Origin: Letharia columbiana
Taxonomy: Eukaryota > Ascomycota > Lecanoromycetes > Lecanorales > Parmeliaceae
Assembly: GCF_014066305.1 (NCBI RefSeq)
Contig: NW_023501115.1
Span: 62,001 to 126,000, forward strand
Length of the DNA stretch: 64,000 nucleotides
Direction: 5' to 3'
A program made the position numbers and the translations under genes. Numbering within the stretch: position 1 is the first letter of the stretch; each line of letters starts with the position of its first letter. Shown here one piece after another: positions 46,386 through 57,955 of the stretch. The notes beneath the pieces are model-generated. The model was given only the letters and a program-made list of their open reading frames with translations. It made no database searches and was not told the origin of the DNA.

Positions 46386-47977
46386 GGGAACAACCATCAA
46401 ATTGTCGGCGACACGAGATTCCAGCGACGGTTCGTCCGTATCTGACAAGGTCTCCTTTCGAGCAGCCATTGCCCCATGCGACGCCGAGCCACCATATACC
46501 GAGTCACCTGAGGACCCACTTCCGCCGGCATCGTCGTCGAGCTTTCCCTCCTTCGCTCCTCCGCCCTTCTCATCTCTTTATTTTCCACCGCAAACATCTC
46601 CAGATCATCTCAAGGCATCCATCACTGAGCCTGTCAGCGAACCCCCGCCGGCTTTCAGCCCGGTACCGCCTGCAGAGGCTGCCGTCGCTGGCACAGCAAG
46701 CGTAGAGGCGGAGACCAAGGCTGCACTTCCAGCGGACAACAAGGGGGAATCAAGCAAGAACGCGGAAGACGCCGAGCCGCCACCGCCATATACAGAAGGC
46801 TCGAGTCCGCTTGACTCATTTACATACGTGATGGCCGCCGCAGGCGGTGCTGCGAGCATAATCACTCAGGTACAGCAGGGGGGTGCGGCGCCTGTGAGTA
46901 CTTTAGCGGGTACGAAGATCACAAGAGTCCCAATTTTCGCGGCTGCTATAGCGGAAGCTGACTTAGAATTCAGATGTCAGCGCGGACGAGCATATCACAT
47001 TGGACCTCAGGTATGTTGAATCAATCACCCCTGTTGCGCTAAAACTAACACCGATCCTGCAGAGGAACTCGCTTCACGTTGTCACGGGACGAGCTTCTTA
47101 CTCTTCCCGAGTTCGTTCTCCTTTCCTTATTCCCCAATGGACTTCTGCCAGATGGTCATATGAACTCCTTCCATGAAGGAGACATATACCCTGTCGATGT
47201 ACGTTACCGAAAAGCTGGCATATAGCTCGTCACTCCTCAGCACTGATTCAGTTCACCAGTATGATCCCCAGTCGCTCCAGTATATGCTCGAATTTTTCCG
47301 CATCGTCGCCCAAACAATTCCCTCCTCCTCACCGTCTCCTACCGGATCACCATCGGAAATCCAAGGAAGCTCAACAGAACCGTCCTCCACTTCCGCTCGT
47401 GACATGCTTCAAGACCGAGCCGGTATCATCGTGTTGCGAGAGGATCTAGATTTTTACGCTATACCGCCAAAAGCGGATGTTGACCAAACCGAGATGATCG
47501 AGGTCAAGCGGGCAGCAGGAAGAGCATTACTGAAGCAGGACGGAATATTCTCTGGGTTGAGGAGGAGTGAAGAGACGGGGACGACAGAGCAGCATTTAAT
47601 TGAGATGTTGACAGCTGGTGGCTTCAACAACGAGGACCGCTGGGGCCACCGTGCCGGCGAGCCCAACAAAGCCGTCATTTGCAGCCTCGCCCTTGCGCGA
47701 CTCCGAACTGACATCAAGGGTAGCGAGACGTTGGCCAACAGCAACGCGGTGGGTATGGCCCAGAAGCTGCTGCTATTCTGGAGGAAACCAGCAAGGAGAT
47801 GTTGGTGGGAAGGCGTCGAGCTGGACAACGTTGAAGGTGTAGAAGGGAAGTTGAAGGTTTGGATACGAAGAGTCTGGACGCTGGAGATGGTGAGTACATT
47901 TCTAACTATGCCCTTGATTCTCTTGCTTTCCAGACAATTACTGACAAGGCATCTAGAGCGTCATCGGGCTACGATGA
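46386..47977 (+). CDS. WHI2: WHI2-like stress-response regulator (BTB/T1-type domain); 5' end unresolved
   Basis: Exons 46386-46909, 46974-47010, 47063-47198, 47260-47889 and 47957-47977 are supported; introns are 64, 52, 61 and 67 bases. The first exon has no in-frame ATG before a stop at 46375. A leader is therefore missing, possibly 46085-46095 (MKL plus a split Arg) joined to the AG at 46384-46385, but this is weak. An acidic Pro/Ser-rich N-terminus leads through DSFTYVMAAAGGAASIITQV to the BTB-like domain: DEHITLDLRGTRFTLSRDEL, LLSLFPNGLLPDGHMNSFHE, GDIYPVDYDPQSLQYMLEFF. Further on come AGIIVLREDLDFYAIP, GRALLKQDGIFSGLR and KLLLFWRKPARRCWWEGVEL. The last exon encodes SVIGLR. In yeast Whi2 works with the Psr phosphatases in the general stress response and in restraining TORC1. 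Confidence 0.88.
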
Positions 47978-49381
47978 TCCAATTACATCCATCTAATAGG
48001 TTTAGACTGACAAAGCGTACATGGTTGATTATGATAAATACCCTTCAAGTCAGTGAGCATGAGCGAAAGGCATGTTATTAGCATTTCTTGGGGACTGGGG
48101 CATAAAAAGAGATAAAGCTACGTTTCGACGTATGCTCCACCGTCTTTAGACTTCTCGATCTGAATCATCTGAGGCTGTAGGCTTCAAATGGAAGAGAGCC
48201 ATACCTCTTTGTACTGAATTCTTTCACTATCCAGGACCGGTCCCTTTCTACTACTCTCTCCCCAAAACTCGCCGCGCTCACGTATCTTTTGGACCGAGCA
48301 GTATCCTCGAAGTGGGCTTTGCACATCTGTGTTTTGCTGAGCCGTTTCCGCATGCTTCCGCTTTCCCTTCCCTTCCCATCCCATCCCACCTCGCCCTGCG
48401 ACTCACTCATCCTATGCTTGCGTCGCTCCAGCTTGGCCTGTGGCAGCGGGGCTATACACATGACCGGGCTCCTCCCCCCACCCCTTTTCTCGCTCCCTTC
48501 ACAATCGCCAACTTTGTCGCATTCCCATGCGCATACCTTTCTTACGCACAACGTTTACTCACAGGGACACGCACCGGATTCCTCGTGTCCACGTATCGTA
48601 ATGTGCCATCTGTAAAGACATAACTGCTACCATCTACGTATATAACCGCAATTTGTCTCAATCCATCCTCCTTCCATTTCGCGTCATATACCTAAACCAT
48701 CTCCCTGCCATCTACTTCAGAACGTGCATGCTGGGCCATGCTGTGAGAACCTTTGCTGATGCTAGGTGGCTCCATCACAGCACTCGTCTTATTCGATCGA
48801 GGCCCTGCAGAGGGTTACAGTCATCACGCAAGCGCTGTCGTCGTGATTAGATTCCGAATCGCCGTTTCCGCAACCGAACACTTGGCGAGCGGATCAGGGC
48901 TCTCTGCGAAGGGAGACGGCAGGTTTGTATACTTGGAGGGAGTACAAGTAGCATGGGCTGCTCAAATGTCATTGCTGCGATTGTGAATGGGTGTCTGTTG
49001 GGTTGCAAATCGTGGAAATATGGCATCGTTCGGTTAAGGAGTTTGACCCGGCAGCAGATAGGAATTGCATGGCGGCTGAACCGTGCAACTCTTTCAAGCA
49101 TGGTTGTGATCTCCCAAATATGTGCCAATTGACTTGATGCAATCCAAGGGGTCGTGATAGGCACCTAAAATTATGTGTGAACCAGTCTCACATAGAGGCT
49201 AGCATTTGAGCTATACTATGACGCTTCGGTTCGAGTACTCGATGTTTTCTGTCTGGTCATATTTTTTCTGAGCCTTTGGGCTTCATTTATAGATCGCCAG
49301 TACATCAAGGAAACCAAGAGCAGGTCACCGTCGCCCATGAAATGAGCGTATCCACTCGGCTTACCGCCATTGTGCTTACTG
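47978..49381. other. Gene-free 1.4 kb between WHI2 and the orphan coding fragment
   Basis: This region holds the 3' flank of WHI2. Minus-strand and plus-strand open frames of 60-130 codons around 48165-48620 overlap each other in opposite directions and have no family signature. I saw no tRNA-like B box that could be supported and no repeat. Confidence 0.45.
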
Positions 49382-49777
49382 CTACTGCTCTTGCCCTTTT
49401 CCTGTTGGTGCTTGCTGGTCACTGGATTGTCCAGACCTATGGCCCAGACCTATGGTATCTTGCTCGTGCCGGGCCATGAGTAAGCGCTTTTTTTTTTGCT
49501 GCTCGAGCAGCATTAACTGCATTTGATACTCCTGTAGTGCATCTCTAGTGGTGTCGATTGATAAGTAAGCAGGAGTGTCCGTCGCCTCGGAAGACTCGAG
49601 TGTACGTTCGCTCAAATAATCAGGACTCAGTCCAGCGTCCGCCAAGAGACCTCGAGCTCTTGGTACTGATTCATCCCGCCGGATGTAACTTGCTCCCAGT
49701 AGGTCTCCGTAGTTGCGCGCTGGATGATGGGTCAATAGATCAGTCTCCTCACTGAGAAGCAAGATTAGCTGCTGAAT
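49382..49777 (-). pseudogene. Orphan coding fragment with a recurrent fungal Gln/Leu-rich motif
   Basis: A minus-strand frame is open from just below a TAG (near 49780) to 49382 and has no ATG before its informative part. It encodes EETDLLTHHPARNYGDLLGA, then RDALQEYQMQLMLLEQQ immediately followed by KKKRLLMARHEQD. That pattern recurs in many otherwise unrelated fungal proteins, as I recall it. The PEX20 stop lies only about 20 bases upstream (49801), leaving no space for a promoter or 5' exons. I therefore read it as a fragment left by a lost or rearranged gene, or an exon spliced in by read-through of PEX20. I could not link it to any complete protein. Confidence 0.4.
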
Positions 49778-49800
49778 ACCAACCTATGGCTCTAGGTATC

Positions 49801-51037
49801 TTACGCGCTAGGAGGATCTGGTTCCCTATCACGAGCCCCACCCGCGGCCACAAGCGTTTCTACGTCTTCAGGCCAGTACTCTGGGTGGGCATGATAAACA
49901 GGGTAACCGCTACCGCCAGGGTGCAGGGGTTGCGATACCTGTGATCCATCAGCGACTTTACCACTCGCATTGTAATGCCCAAAGTGACATGACACCACAT
50001 ACTTGAATTTGCTCCGTCTAGGGAGAAGAGGAGGGAATACTAACATCGACAAGCTTATCGCCCTCGACTCGAACCTCCCTATCTCTCAATTGCCGCATGA
50101 GGAAAAGAAAGTTACTCTCCTGGAATTTTTGACTCTGGTCGCCCTTCACATTTTCAAGGAGCTGACCGGCTGTTCTTGCAAGCTCTTCCGCATCGTCCGC
50201 ATCTTTGCCCTCCTCGCCCCTCTTTTGAGCTTCATCAAGAATTCTGTCAGAGCCAATCCGGCTGTGATCAAGCCATCCTTGACCCTCTTGGTCCTTGGTA
50301 TCATGCAGTCCCGCGTCTGTTTGGGTCTCCTTTCGATGAGCGCTATCACCTGATTGCTGTATCTCTTCTCTGGCCGCATCGAAAGCCCTCTCGAACGCTG
50401 CTTCGTCGTAGACATCTTCAGCTTGCCTTTCGGGCTGCTTCTGCCGCGCCATCGTAGACAGGGTATCATGATGCTGTGGCAAAAGGCCACCAGTGTATCC
50501 ATATGACCATCCGCTGTAAGTCTGACCAGCAGGTATCTGCTGTTGCTGAGATTGATACGGAGAAGGCTGGTTTTGTTGATGTAAGAAGTCCTGGTGCCAC
50601 CCACCTGTGCGTTGCAGAGGTGCATGCTGACGAAATTGGGATTGCGGAATTGGCGATACTCGGGCCTCATTCAATTGCATACTCTGGAAATCCGAAGCCC
50701 AGTTCGGGAGCTGTGGCTGGCCAAGTTTCTGTTGGAAGGAGCTGGCTGGGGGGCCATGGTAGAATGAATCAGGCTCTGAATATCCGGCTTGAAGTGGGTA
50801 TCCTGCCTGAAAGGCTTCGAACTCTGCATCGAGTATAATGGCATTCGAACCAGGCGCGGATCGAAAGTTCTATAGGTCGCGAGTTAGATCTCCTTCGGAG
50901 AAGCTGGCAGTGCGGTGACATACCCCGGCCGGTGCTTGACGTGCTGTTATTCGGTCTTGCTGCAAGGTCCGATCTACGGAGGTCTGTTTCTGGAAAGTTT
51001 GGAGGGCGGTTGAAGGCCCACACAGAGCGTCGGCCAT
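49801..51037 (-). CDS. PEX20: PEX20 peroxisomal import co-receptor
   Basis: Complement exons 50924-51037, 50045-50869 and 49801-49938 give 358 aa. The ATG at 51037 begins MADALCGPSTALQTFQKQTS followed by VDRTLQQDR, the Pex20 N-terminus that holds the conserved Cys used for monoubiquitination and receptor recycling (C6 here). AGNFRSAPGSNA and LDAEFEAFQAG follow, then a Gln-rich WxxxF/Y-type region (GGWHQDFLHQ, SGWSYGYTGG) expected to bind Pex14/Pex13. Near the end are EESNFLFLMRQLRDREVRVE (read here with QESNF) and LHPGGSGYP. Pex20 carries PTS2 cargo with Pex7 to the peroxisome. The second intron is 106 bases, and a 15-base micro-exon inside it cannot be excluded. It shares a 279-base divergent promoter with SEC13. 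Confidence 0.9.
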
Positions 51038-51316
51038 CGTCTATTCTTCTCCGCGAAGCGTTTGAGTGGATCAAAGAGAAAAGGATTGTGAAGGAAGAGA
51101 GGAGAAGCAGGGAAGGCGAATGTAGACGAGTGTCCAGCGAACTAAACAGCCGAGGCTTCCACGGCTTCCTGAGTGCAGTTGTCGGCCACCGTACCGTTAT
51201 GCGCGCCAGGACCGCCTCTTTGCCCTATGAGGATTGGTGAAAGTCGCATATTGAGAAAACAATTTCGAGCATTGCTGGCCTCATCCCCTCTACCTTTCGA
51301 GGCCAAAGCACTGAAA
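51038..51316. promoter_or_regulatory. Bidirectional promoter region, PEX20 / SEC13
   Basis: 279 bases separate the two opposed start codons, so both core promoters overlap here. No specific factor site could be assigned. Confidence 0.5.
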
Positions 51317-52540
51317 ATGGTATGTTAGTACCCAATGGCAGAGATATCATCCCTAACCATGTCTCAGGCGCAACTTATCACCAATTCCGGTCACGATGAC
51401 ATGATTGTAGGTACATTTTAATACTCGAAGCTTCCCAGAGCTCCGCATTCGGAGGCTGATGAGCGCTATGACAGCATGATGCTGTATTGGACTATTATGG
51501 ACGACGACTGGCTACCTGTTCCTCAGACAAGACGATAAAGATCTTCGAAGTGGAGGGAGAGAATCACAAGTTGACAGAAACACTGCGAGGGTACGAAACA
51601 GGCTTCCCAGTTGAGCACGTGCTTTGTGCATTGACATTGTGATCTAGACACGAGGGGGCAGTCTGGTGCGTCTCATGGGTCCGTTCGCCTCTCCCCTCCC
51701 CCAAAACCCTGCTTCATCTTAACCCGCGTCATCACCAGGCACACCCCAAGTACGGCTCCATCCTCGCATCCTCCTCCTACGATGGCAAAGTCCTCATCTG
51801 GCGCGAATCACCCAACTCGCAATGGACGATTGTCGCCAACTTCGCTCTCCACACCGCCTCCGTAAACATAGTCTCCTGGTCGCCTCATGAATCTGGCTGT
51901 CTACTCGCCTGCGCCTCGTCAGACGGGCAGGTATCGGTCCTAGAATTCCAAGAGGGAAATTGGACACACCAAATCTTCGCTGCGCATGGACAAGGGGTCA
52001 ATGCTGTGAGTTGGGCGCCTGCTACGCAACCAGGAAGTCTGGTATCGAGTAAGCCTGGGGTAGAAGGCAAGGGGGCAGGAGGAGGGGTGAGGAGATTCGT
52101 GACCGGGGGGAGTGATGGGGTAGTCAAGATCTGGGAGTACAGGTACGCTCTTCTCTCATTTTATTCCTATGTTTTTCCTTTTGAAGGGATGGTCGTGCTG
52201 ATAGGATATCCGCAGTACACAAGACAAAACCTACCTCCCCATCAAAGAGCTCACCGGCCACACCGACTGGGTCCGGGACGTGGCCTGGGCACCCACAATC
52301 CTCCAGAAATCGTACATAGCGTCCGCGGCGCAAGACAAGACGATCAGGATATGGACAAGTGACCCCGCACACCCCAACGATTGGAAAGCGACGGTCCTAA
52401 ACTTCGACGCTGTGTTATGGAGGGTGAGCTGGAGCCTGAGTGGCAACGTGTTGGCGGTCAGTGGAGGCGATAACAAGGTCAGCTTATGGAAGGAGAACCT
52501 GAAGGGGGAATGGGATTGCGTCAAGTGGATAGAAGAGTAG
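51317..52540 (+). CDS. SEC13: SEC13 WD40 protein of COPII coat and nuclear pore
   Basis: Exons 51317-51319, 51368-51406, 51475-51590, 51648-51678, 51739-52142 and 52216-52540 give 305 aa, the usual length. The first coding exon is just the ATG, followed by GTATGT, with a CTAAC branch before the acceptor. This yields [20 protein letters not shown]. An ATG at 51359 (MSQAQLIT) is an in-frame alternative. WD40 blades are clear: [110 protein letters not shown] and [19 protein letters not shown]. Sec13 pairs with Sec31 in the outer COPII cage and with Nup145C in the nuclear pore; it also joins the SEACAT/GATOR2 complex. The third exon joint of 31 bases is set by conservation. Confidence 0.97.
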
Positions 52541-53374
52541 AGAGACAGATAGATAGAGGATGCGCTGCATGAGGAAAATGCGAGCGTTGCTGTCGGTAGG
52601 CTACTGCTAGAGGCGTTGATAGAGTGGGACTGCAGCATCTAGATCGAGTTTGGGGCAGCATTAGGTGTACGTGCACTTGAAAACGACTTTTGATTGCATG
52701 CAAAGCTAGCGCGCGAAAATGAACTGTGCTAAGTACATGGGCACAAGAGCGAGTCGATCTCGCGACGCTCCTCCGCCTGCTCCACCAAGCGTACGTGAAA
52801 CGATCCCTAAAGACCGACCGCCTGGGGTGGCAATGAGCTTTCCGGCCCGATGCAACGCTATAGCTGTGCTAGCTGGGGAGCCAGATGGAGGAAGCGTAGT
52901 TGTAGTAACGGCGATAAAAGACCTCGGGGCGAGCCCACAAGCAGGCTGCGAGAGATCGGATGTAGGGGTGCCCTTCGTCATGATATTCATGAATCGTGAA
53001 TCGTGAGTGGAAAGTGTGTGCGGAATTGACTGGGATGACGGGGATATGATCCCGAATGAGGGTGTTGATTCGTGTCCGAATATCTTCGTCCGGTCCCTCA
53101 TGTGCTGGATAAATTGTGATGTGAGATTGTAAAAAGGTGGAAGATGGTTTGCCAAAAAGGAGTGTGGTGACCAATAGATGATCCAAAAATGAGTGTGTTT
53201 GGTTCGTATCCAGGAAGTTCGTTTCATGTATTGCGTAAATGATCATTGCTTTCCGTGTTCAGTTTCTGCTAAATGAGGCCGTGGTGGTGGAAGATTGTCT
53301 GGAGTGCGTGTGTTCATTGTCGTCGTGTCCGGGTCCAAGTCCGCTCAAGCACGCCCTCCTCTCGTCCATTCAGC
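52541..53374. other. Gap between convergent SEC13 and F-box-like genes
   Basis: 834 bases. Open frames on both strands (for example 52719-53006 plus, 52706-53227 minus) overlap each other and show no family signature. It should hold two 3' UTRs. No repeat beyond a short ATGAATCGTGAATCGTGA duplication near 52989. Confidence 0.45.
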
Positions 53375-55223
53375 TCATTCATCCTTGTCAACATTCCAAA
53401 AGATGAACGGCCCCATGCACCTCTTCAACCCCGTATCGTCCATCGGGCTCCACCATCTCCCCAGCATGATCATGCCACCCGGCAGAACCACACCTTCGTA
53501 AGCCCAGCATCCAGCATTGATCTGGGCATCGTCATCGACCTGATACATATCACTGAGGTTGTAGTCGGCGCCGGCTGGCTTGTATGGCACGTATGGAGCG
53601 TCCCCCTCGGATGGCGGAGACTGGAAAGGAGCCCAGGTGGTGCCGGACTGCGGTGGCATGCTGTCTGGTTGAGCTAAGGGATCGAAGTATTTCATCATCG
53701 AGATACGGTGCCAGCCTGGGATCCCCTCCTGAGGCGGCAACGGGTGTAGGATACCGCTGCAGTGGAAGGGTTCGGCATCGTTTCCTGAGCCGCTGAACTG
53801 GTGGTAGTGAACACCGCGCTTGGGAAAGGTCGGCGAGGTTGGAGAACATGGCTTTTTCTTTCGCGGCAGCGGTAGCTCGATGTCAACGTGATTCACGCCC
53901 GGTGTGCCTGGTGGTGAGGGTGGTTCTTGAGGAGGTTGCTCACGGAGGTTGCCCCGAGTATACGCTGCCATTGTGCGACGTCCTACACGTGGGATTCGTT
54001 CGGCTTGAGGAGGTTTAGTCTTATAGAGCGTGTCGAGTCTCATGCACAGAACTTTGGTAGGCATGGCGTTGAGGTGAGATTCGAATACTTTTGGCCAACG
54101 GGCTCTATTTGCTTCAGGTTCGAAGTCAAGTTCCAGAGTCTGAAAACCGTCATGGTGATCGATGCTGTCGGTGAAAAAGTATTCCTTGCCAGGTTCGCAC
54201 CGACGAATGAGATCCATCTCGAAAAGGTCGTGCAAGTAGGCTGTTACAAAGCATCAGTATTTTAGTTACAGAATCTGAGCTTCCAGACTAAGAAGACTTA
54301 CCATAAGTCCCTTTCCAGTGCTTACCAAGCGTCTTCGCACCACCTCCTTGAACGAGTCTTGAGTCCCAAGCCTTAGGCTTTTCATGCGCTTTGAGCTGGT
54401 TGAATAGCTCATACAGAGTATTCTCGCCTTTCTCAGTCAAATGGTGTTTGAAGAAGTTTGCGATATGCAGCAGAAGGTTTGTGCTAATTTGCCATATACT
54501 ATTCACGCTGAACATTGGGAAGTCGTCGGGGTGAGAGTAGACCGCAAATTGAGAGTATGCAAAACCAAGTGCTGGGTTACCTCTGACTGAGGGACTGTTC
54601 AGCTGCAAATGCGTGAGGACGAGTTGCAAGGTCTGGAGGAGAGGATTCATGTTGCTTTTCTCTTCCAAGCAGTGGAAGATTTTTCTGAGCATATTGGAGC
54701 GTTGCACGAATTCCTGGATCACACTGAGGTTGTTGGAGGGGTGTTTCGCTTTACAGCCAACAGGTAGGTTTGCATATGACTCTAGAGGATGTAAGTACAG
54801 TGTTTGAGGTACGGGTAATCCTGGCTCGCTCACCAACAATGAGATCTCTTACGAGTTCCATACAGCTGATCTCTCTGAGTTCCTGACCCATTAAGAACTT
54901 GGCACTTTTGCGAAGTAGCCGTGAACGAATCTTGTAATGCATCGCAATCTCCAGGCCTCCCTTCTTCTCCGGCATATCGTAACGCTGAGCGTACCGGTCG
55001 CGCCAGACACCACAACGATATGTGTCCACTGCGGAATTGGTGGCATGACAGATGAGTCGGAAATTGCACACCTGTCGGTCGGTTTCTAGAAATGTCGCGA
55101 TCTGCTCATTGAGCTAGTACGGTGGGGTACATCAGTACAAAGCACTTTGAACAGGGCGCAAGCCGCCGTGAGGAGCACAGCAGGAAGGATGCTTACCTCG
55201 AGTGATAGAGAATTGAAAGCCAT
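53375..55223 (-). CDS. F-box-like protein of a fungal-specific family
   Basis: Complement exons 55197-55223, 54834-55113, 54302-54781 and 53375-54240 give 550 aa, with introns of 83, 52 and 61 bases. The start MAFNSLSLELNEQIATFLET then DRQVCNFRLICHATNSAVD resembles a divergent F-box: a Leu-Pro-type helix pair with the L-x-x-L-x-L-V-C-R-L-x-C feel, but no canonical LPxE. A helical middle (EFVQRSNMLRKIFHCLEE, LLLHIANFFKHHL, HDLFEMDLIRRCEPGKEYF) follows. Its C-terminal end, GCWAYEGVVLPGGMIMLGRW followed by WSPMDD and GPFIFWNVD, is a signature seen at the end of many fungal F-box-like proteins. It would act as a substrate adaptor for SCF ubiquitin ligases if the F-box call is right. I know of no named orthologue. 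Confidence 0.75.
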
Positions 55224-56262
55224 TGCGGTGATATGGTATGAAGAGTGTTGCGAGGGTGGACAGACGCGATGTAGAGTAACGATCAAGGTAGGTGAACGTT
55301 TGAGTCAGTATGCTTGCGGTGGGTTGCCAATGCAATGCGATGTTGCGCTGATGACTGTAGCTAACCAGTAGCTGAGGTATGAGACTGACGGAGGAGAAGG
55401 AGACGGCGAGGATGCGGAGGTAAAACGGTTGTTGGGAGGATGCTGGGAGTGTGAGGAGGAAGAGCGATGAGGAGCAAAGTTCACAGAAGTGAGCAGAAAG
55501 ATAATGAGGAGGTTGGTCTTTTTCACCCGATTAAGACGAAAGTGAAAGTTGCATGGAGCCCCTGAGTTTCACTGGAGTGAATGACAACGGTGGCAAATCG
55601 AAAAGTGAAGTTTCCGCGATCACCATTTCTCATCTCGCAGCCACTTTGACATTATAGATCCAGTGGATAACGAATTGGCTGGCGGCCTCCTATAACTTGT
55701 AATTGAAACTGGTGTAAGCCCCAGCTACGGTGAGAACGGAGTTCTCAACACTTGCATACAATCTGTAGCAGGGTGGAACCTCAGTATATCTGTGATCGCG
55801 GCATCTCCTGAGATAATTCTCGATCAAATGAGAATGATCAAGGTCTTACGCAAGAAAATGCGTCTGGGTGAACGAGGAGAGCTTCTCTATGCGATGGCAC
55901 CAACAGTCTTTTGCAGATGTAAATTATAGGTCTCAATCCACGTAGATCCTGGAAGACGTACTTGACAATCTTTCAGATACCAGATTGGACCAACTTGCTA
56001 TCCTACAGATGCTTGAAAACTAGATGACTCTTTCCTCTAGACGCCCAAGTCGAGCTGCTTGTTCCGGTGACGAGAGCGATCAGATAGGGAAGAGACACCG
56101 TAGTGAGCTTCGCAAGCACAAGCGGCCTCTCCATCCGACTGCAGCACTCATCGATGTGTTTCTCGTCTATTGATCAGCTTGTAAGGTGCAATGCGAAAAT
56201 GGTCGGATTTCAGCGCGGTAAGGTCATGACCGTCTCCTTGTATTTCGGATGAAACGAGCCTG
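55224..56262. other. Promoter of the F-box-like gene and 3' flank of the propeller gene
   Basis: About 1.04 kb between two minus-strand genes. The left 350 bases, GA/GT-rich on the plus strand, are the likely promoter and 5' UTR of the F-box-like gene. No coding signature or repeat is apparent in the rest. Confidence 0.45.
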
Positions 56263-57955
56263 TCATAGTACTATGCAACATGCAAGCACAGAAAGCACCA
56301 GCGTACCAGTACTAAAGACTCCTTGCCTCTGCGCACCAGACTTGGGTTTGGCACCAGAAGAACCGCTGCCAGACGAGCTACTCCCAGTCGTACCGTTTGC
56401 TGTCTCATCCTTTGTCACGACATAGATCTCACCACTAGCATCAGAGCTGAAGAACATGCGACCCTGGCTATCAAAAGCTAACCCCACTGGTCTGAAGCAA
56501 TTCCCTGGACAGGCGGTATTGTTGGCATTTGCGACGATGTCTGTGTAGGACGTGTTACTGTTCGCCGGAGCCACGGGTTCGCCGCCGTCGGCAAAGGAGA
56601 TGAGGGAGACTTTGTAGCCGGAAGGGTCGGTGCGGTCCCTAAACCATGTCAGTGTCCTATGCTTCCAGCCCATCCAAAAGGTCGACATACCAGCTCCCAT
56701 GAAAGGTGACCCAGCCATCGTTGCCGCTGTTGTTGAACACAATGTTTAGTGGCGCCATGTGCGCCTCGAAAGTTAACCTCGGCGGTGTCTGCTCTGCGCA
56801 GTAAGTATCATTGATAGTGTTGTTCATATTTCCAATAGCGAATTGGCTGCCGACTGTCAAATTACTATTGTCCGGTAAGTCGCTTGGATCCCAAGCAGCG
56901 AAGCAATAGGGATATCCATAATTGCTGCCCTGCGCTGAATACTGAGTTCCGTTGAGGTACCCATGAAAGTTCAATTCCTCGCCAGGGTTGTCCTCGTGGA
57001 CATCTTGGCCATCACGCGTGGCCTGATCGACCGAGTTTTCCACGGAGAAGATACCACCAGTAGTCGGATGCTCAGCGACACCAACCGAGTTGCGAAGCCC
57101 CCAACTATGCACATTTCGGAGTCAGCATGGCTTTCTCAGGGCAACAAGCAGAGTCATAACCCGGATTCGAGAAATGAGAAGAGCGCTCTGCTCCCAAAAG
57201 ATTGGCATTCAAACCCAGAATTTGTAAAAAGTAGGAGGGATGAGTTGGTCCGAAATGTGCGTACCCAAGACGTAGCCCATCCGTATCATACGAATAGCCA
57301 TCCGCCGTGATGTTGTTAAGGTTGAAAGCCTTTATCTGACTGTGGCCTGAAGAAAGCATTTCCGCTGCTGGATCGATGTTGGCAGTGCTTCCTCGGCTGA
57401 TCAAAAGCATGCCGTCAACCTTCTGAGAGATGAGGAGGGTCCTCGTAGTATGGTCATCTGTGTTCATACCCGTCACTACGGTCATATTGGTGTCGCCGAC
57501 AGTGGAGCTCGCTGAATCGTATTCCCACGAGTAGGCTGCTTCTGCTGAAGAAGCGTAAAGTGTTTTCCCATCTCGTGATAACGCAATGCCATGGTTGAGC
57601 TGCGTACGACGATTCAGTATTGACCCTAGGCTCAGAAAACGCGGCTTACGGCGGTGGCCTGCACCACGGTCTTCTTCGACTTGACAGTCACGCAAGTGCC
57701 GCCATTATCTTGCAGCTGAAGACTCTCAATCCCCGCGCCTGCTTGAACAACCAGTAGATTTCCTGCGCTGTCGAACTCTATGGAACGAGGGTCAGTTAAA
57801 CCGGTAGCCACAAGGGCCGCCCGGTACCCAGAAGCAACGGAAGGCTTTATCGAGTTCGTAGGAATTAGAGTGGTTGAACAGCTCGAAGATGACTGGCCCA
57901 AAGCCGGAACGAAGAAGAAGAAGCCGAGCAAGGCAACTAACGGGACAGGTGACAT
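56263..57955 (-). CDS. Secreted, GPI-anchored sorbosone/glucose dehydrogenase-like beta-propeller
   Basis: Complement exons 57650-57955, 57265-57599, 56691-57104 and 56263-56638 give 476 aa, with introns of 50, 160 and 52 bases. The ATG at 57955 starts a signal peptide (MSPVPLVALLGFFFFVPALG) with likely cleavage before QSSSSC. The propeller shows GLTDPRSIEFDSAGNLLVVQ, LNHGIALSRDGKTLYASS, LGWGLRNSVGVAEHPTTGGI, DNPGEELNFHGYL, YGYPYCFAAWD, PLNIVFNNS, GWVTFHGSWDRTDPSGYKVS and FRPVGLAFDSQGRMFFSSDA. These are typical of PQQ-type L-sorbosone dehydrogenase-like proteins of ascomycetes. Many N-x-S/T sites are present. A Ser/Gly-rich linker and a hydrophobic end (GTLVLSVLACCIVL) indicate a GPI anchor. 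Cofactor and substrate are unproven. Confidence 0.88.

Noticed and set aside
49205..49240. Possible tRNA B-box (GGTTCGAGTAC)
   Set aside because: No matching A box, acceptor stem or anticodon arm could be drawn upstream, so no tRNA is supported.
19941..52540. A functional membrane-traffic cluster (SEC26, TRAPPC11-like, SEC13)
   Set aside because: The three genes are 10-20 kb apart, in mixed orientation and separated by unrelated housekeeping genes. Chance proximity is the simpler reading.
52706..53246. Overlapping 95-173 codon ORFs on both strands after SEC13
   Set aside because: They overlap one another in opposite directions within two 3' UTRs and show no family features.
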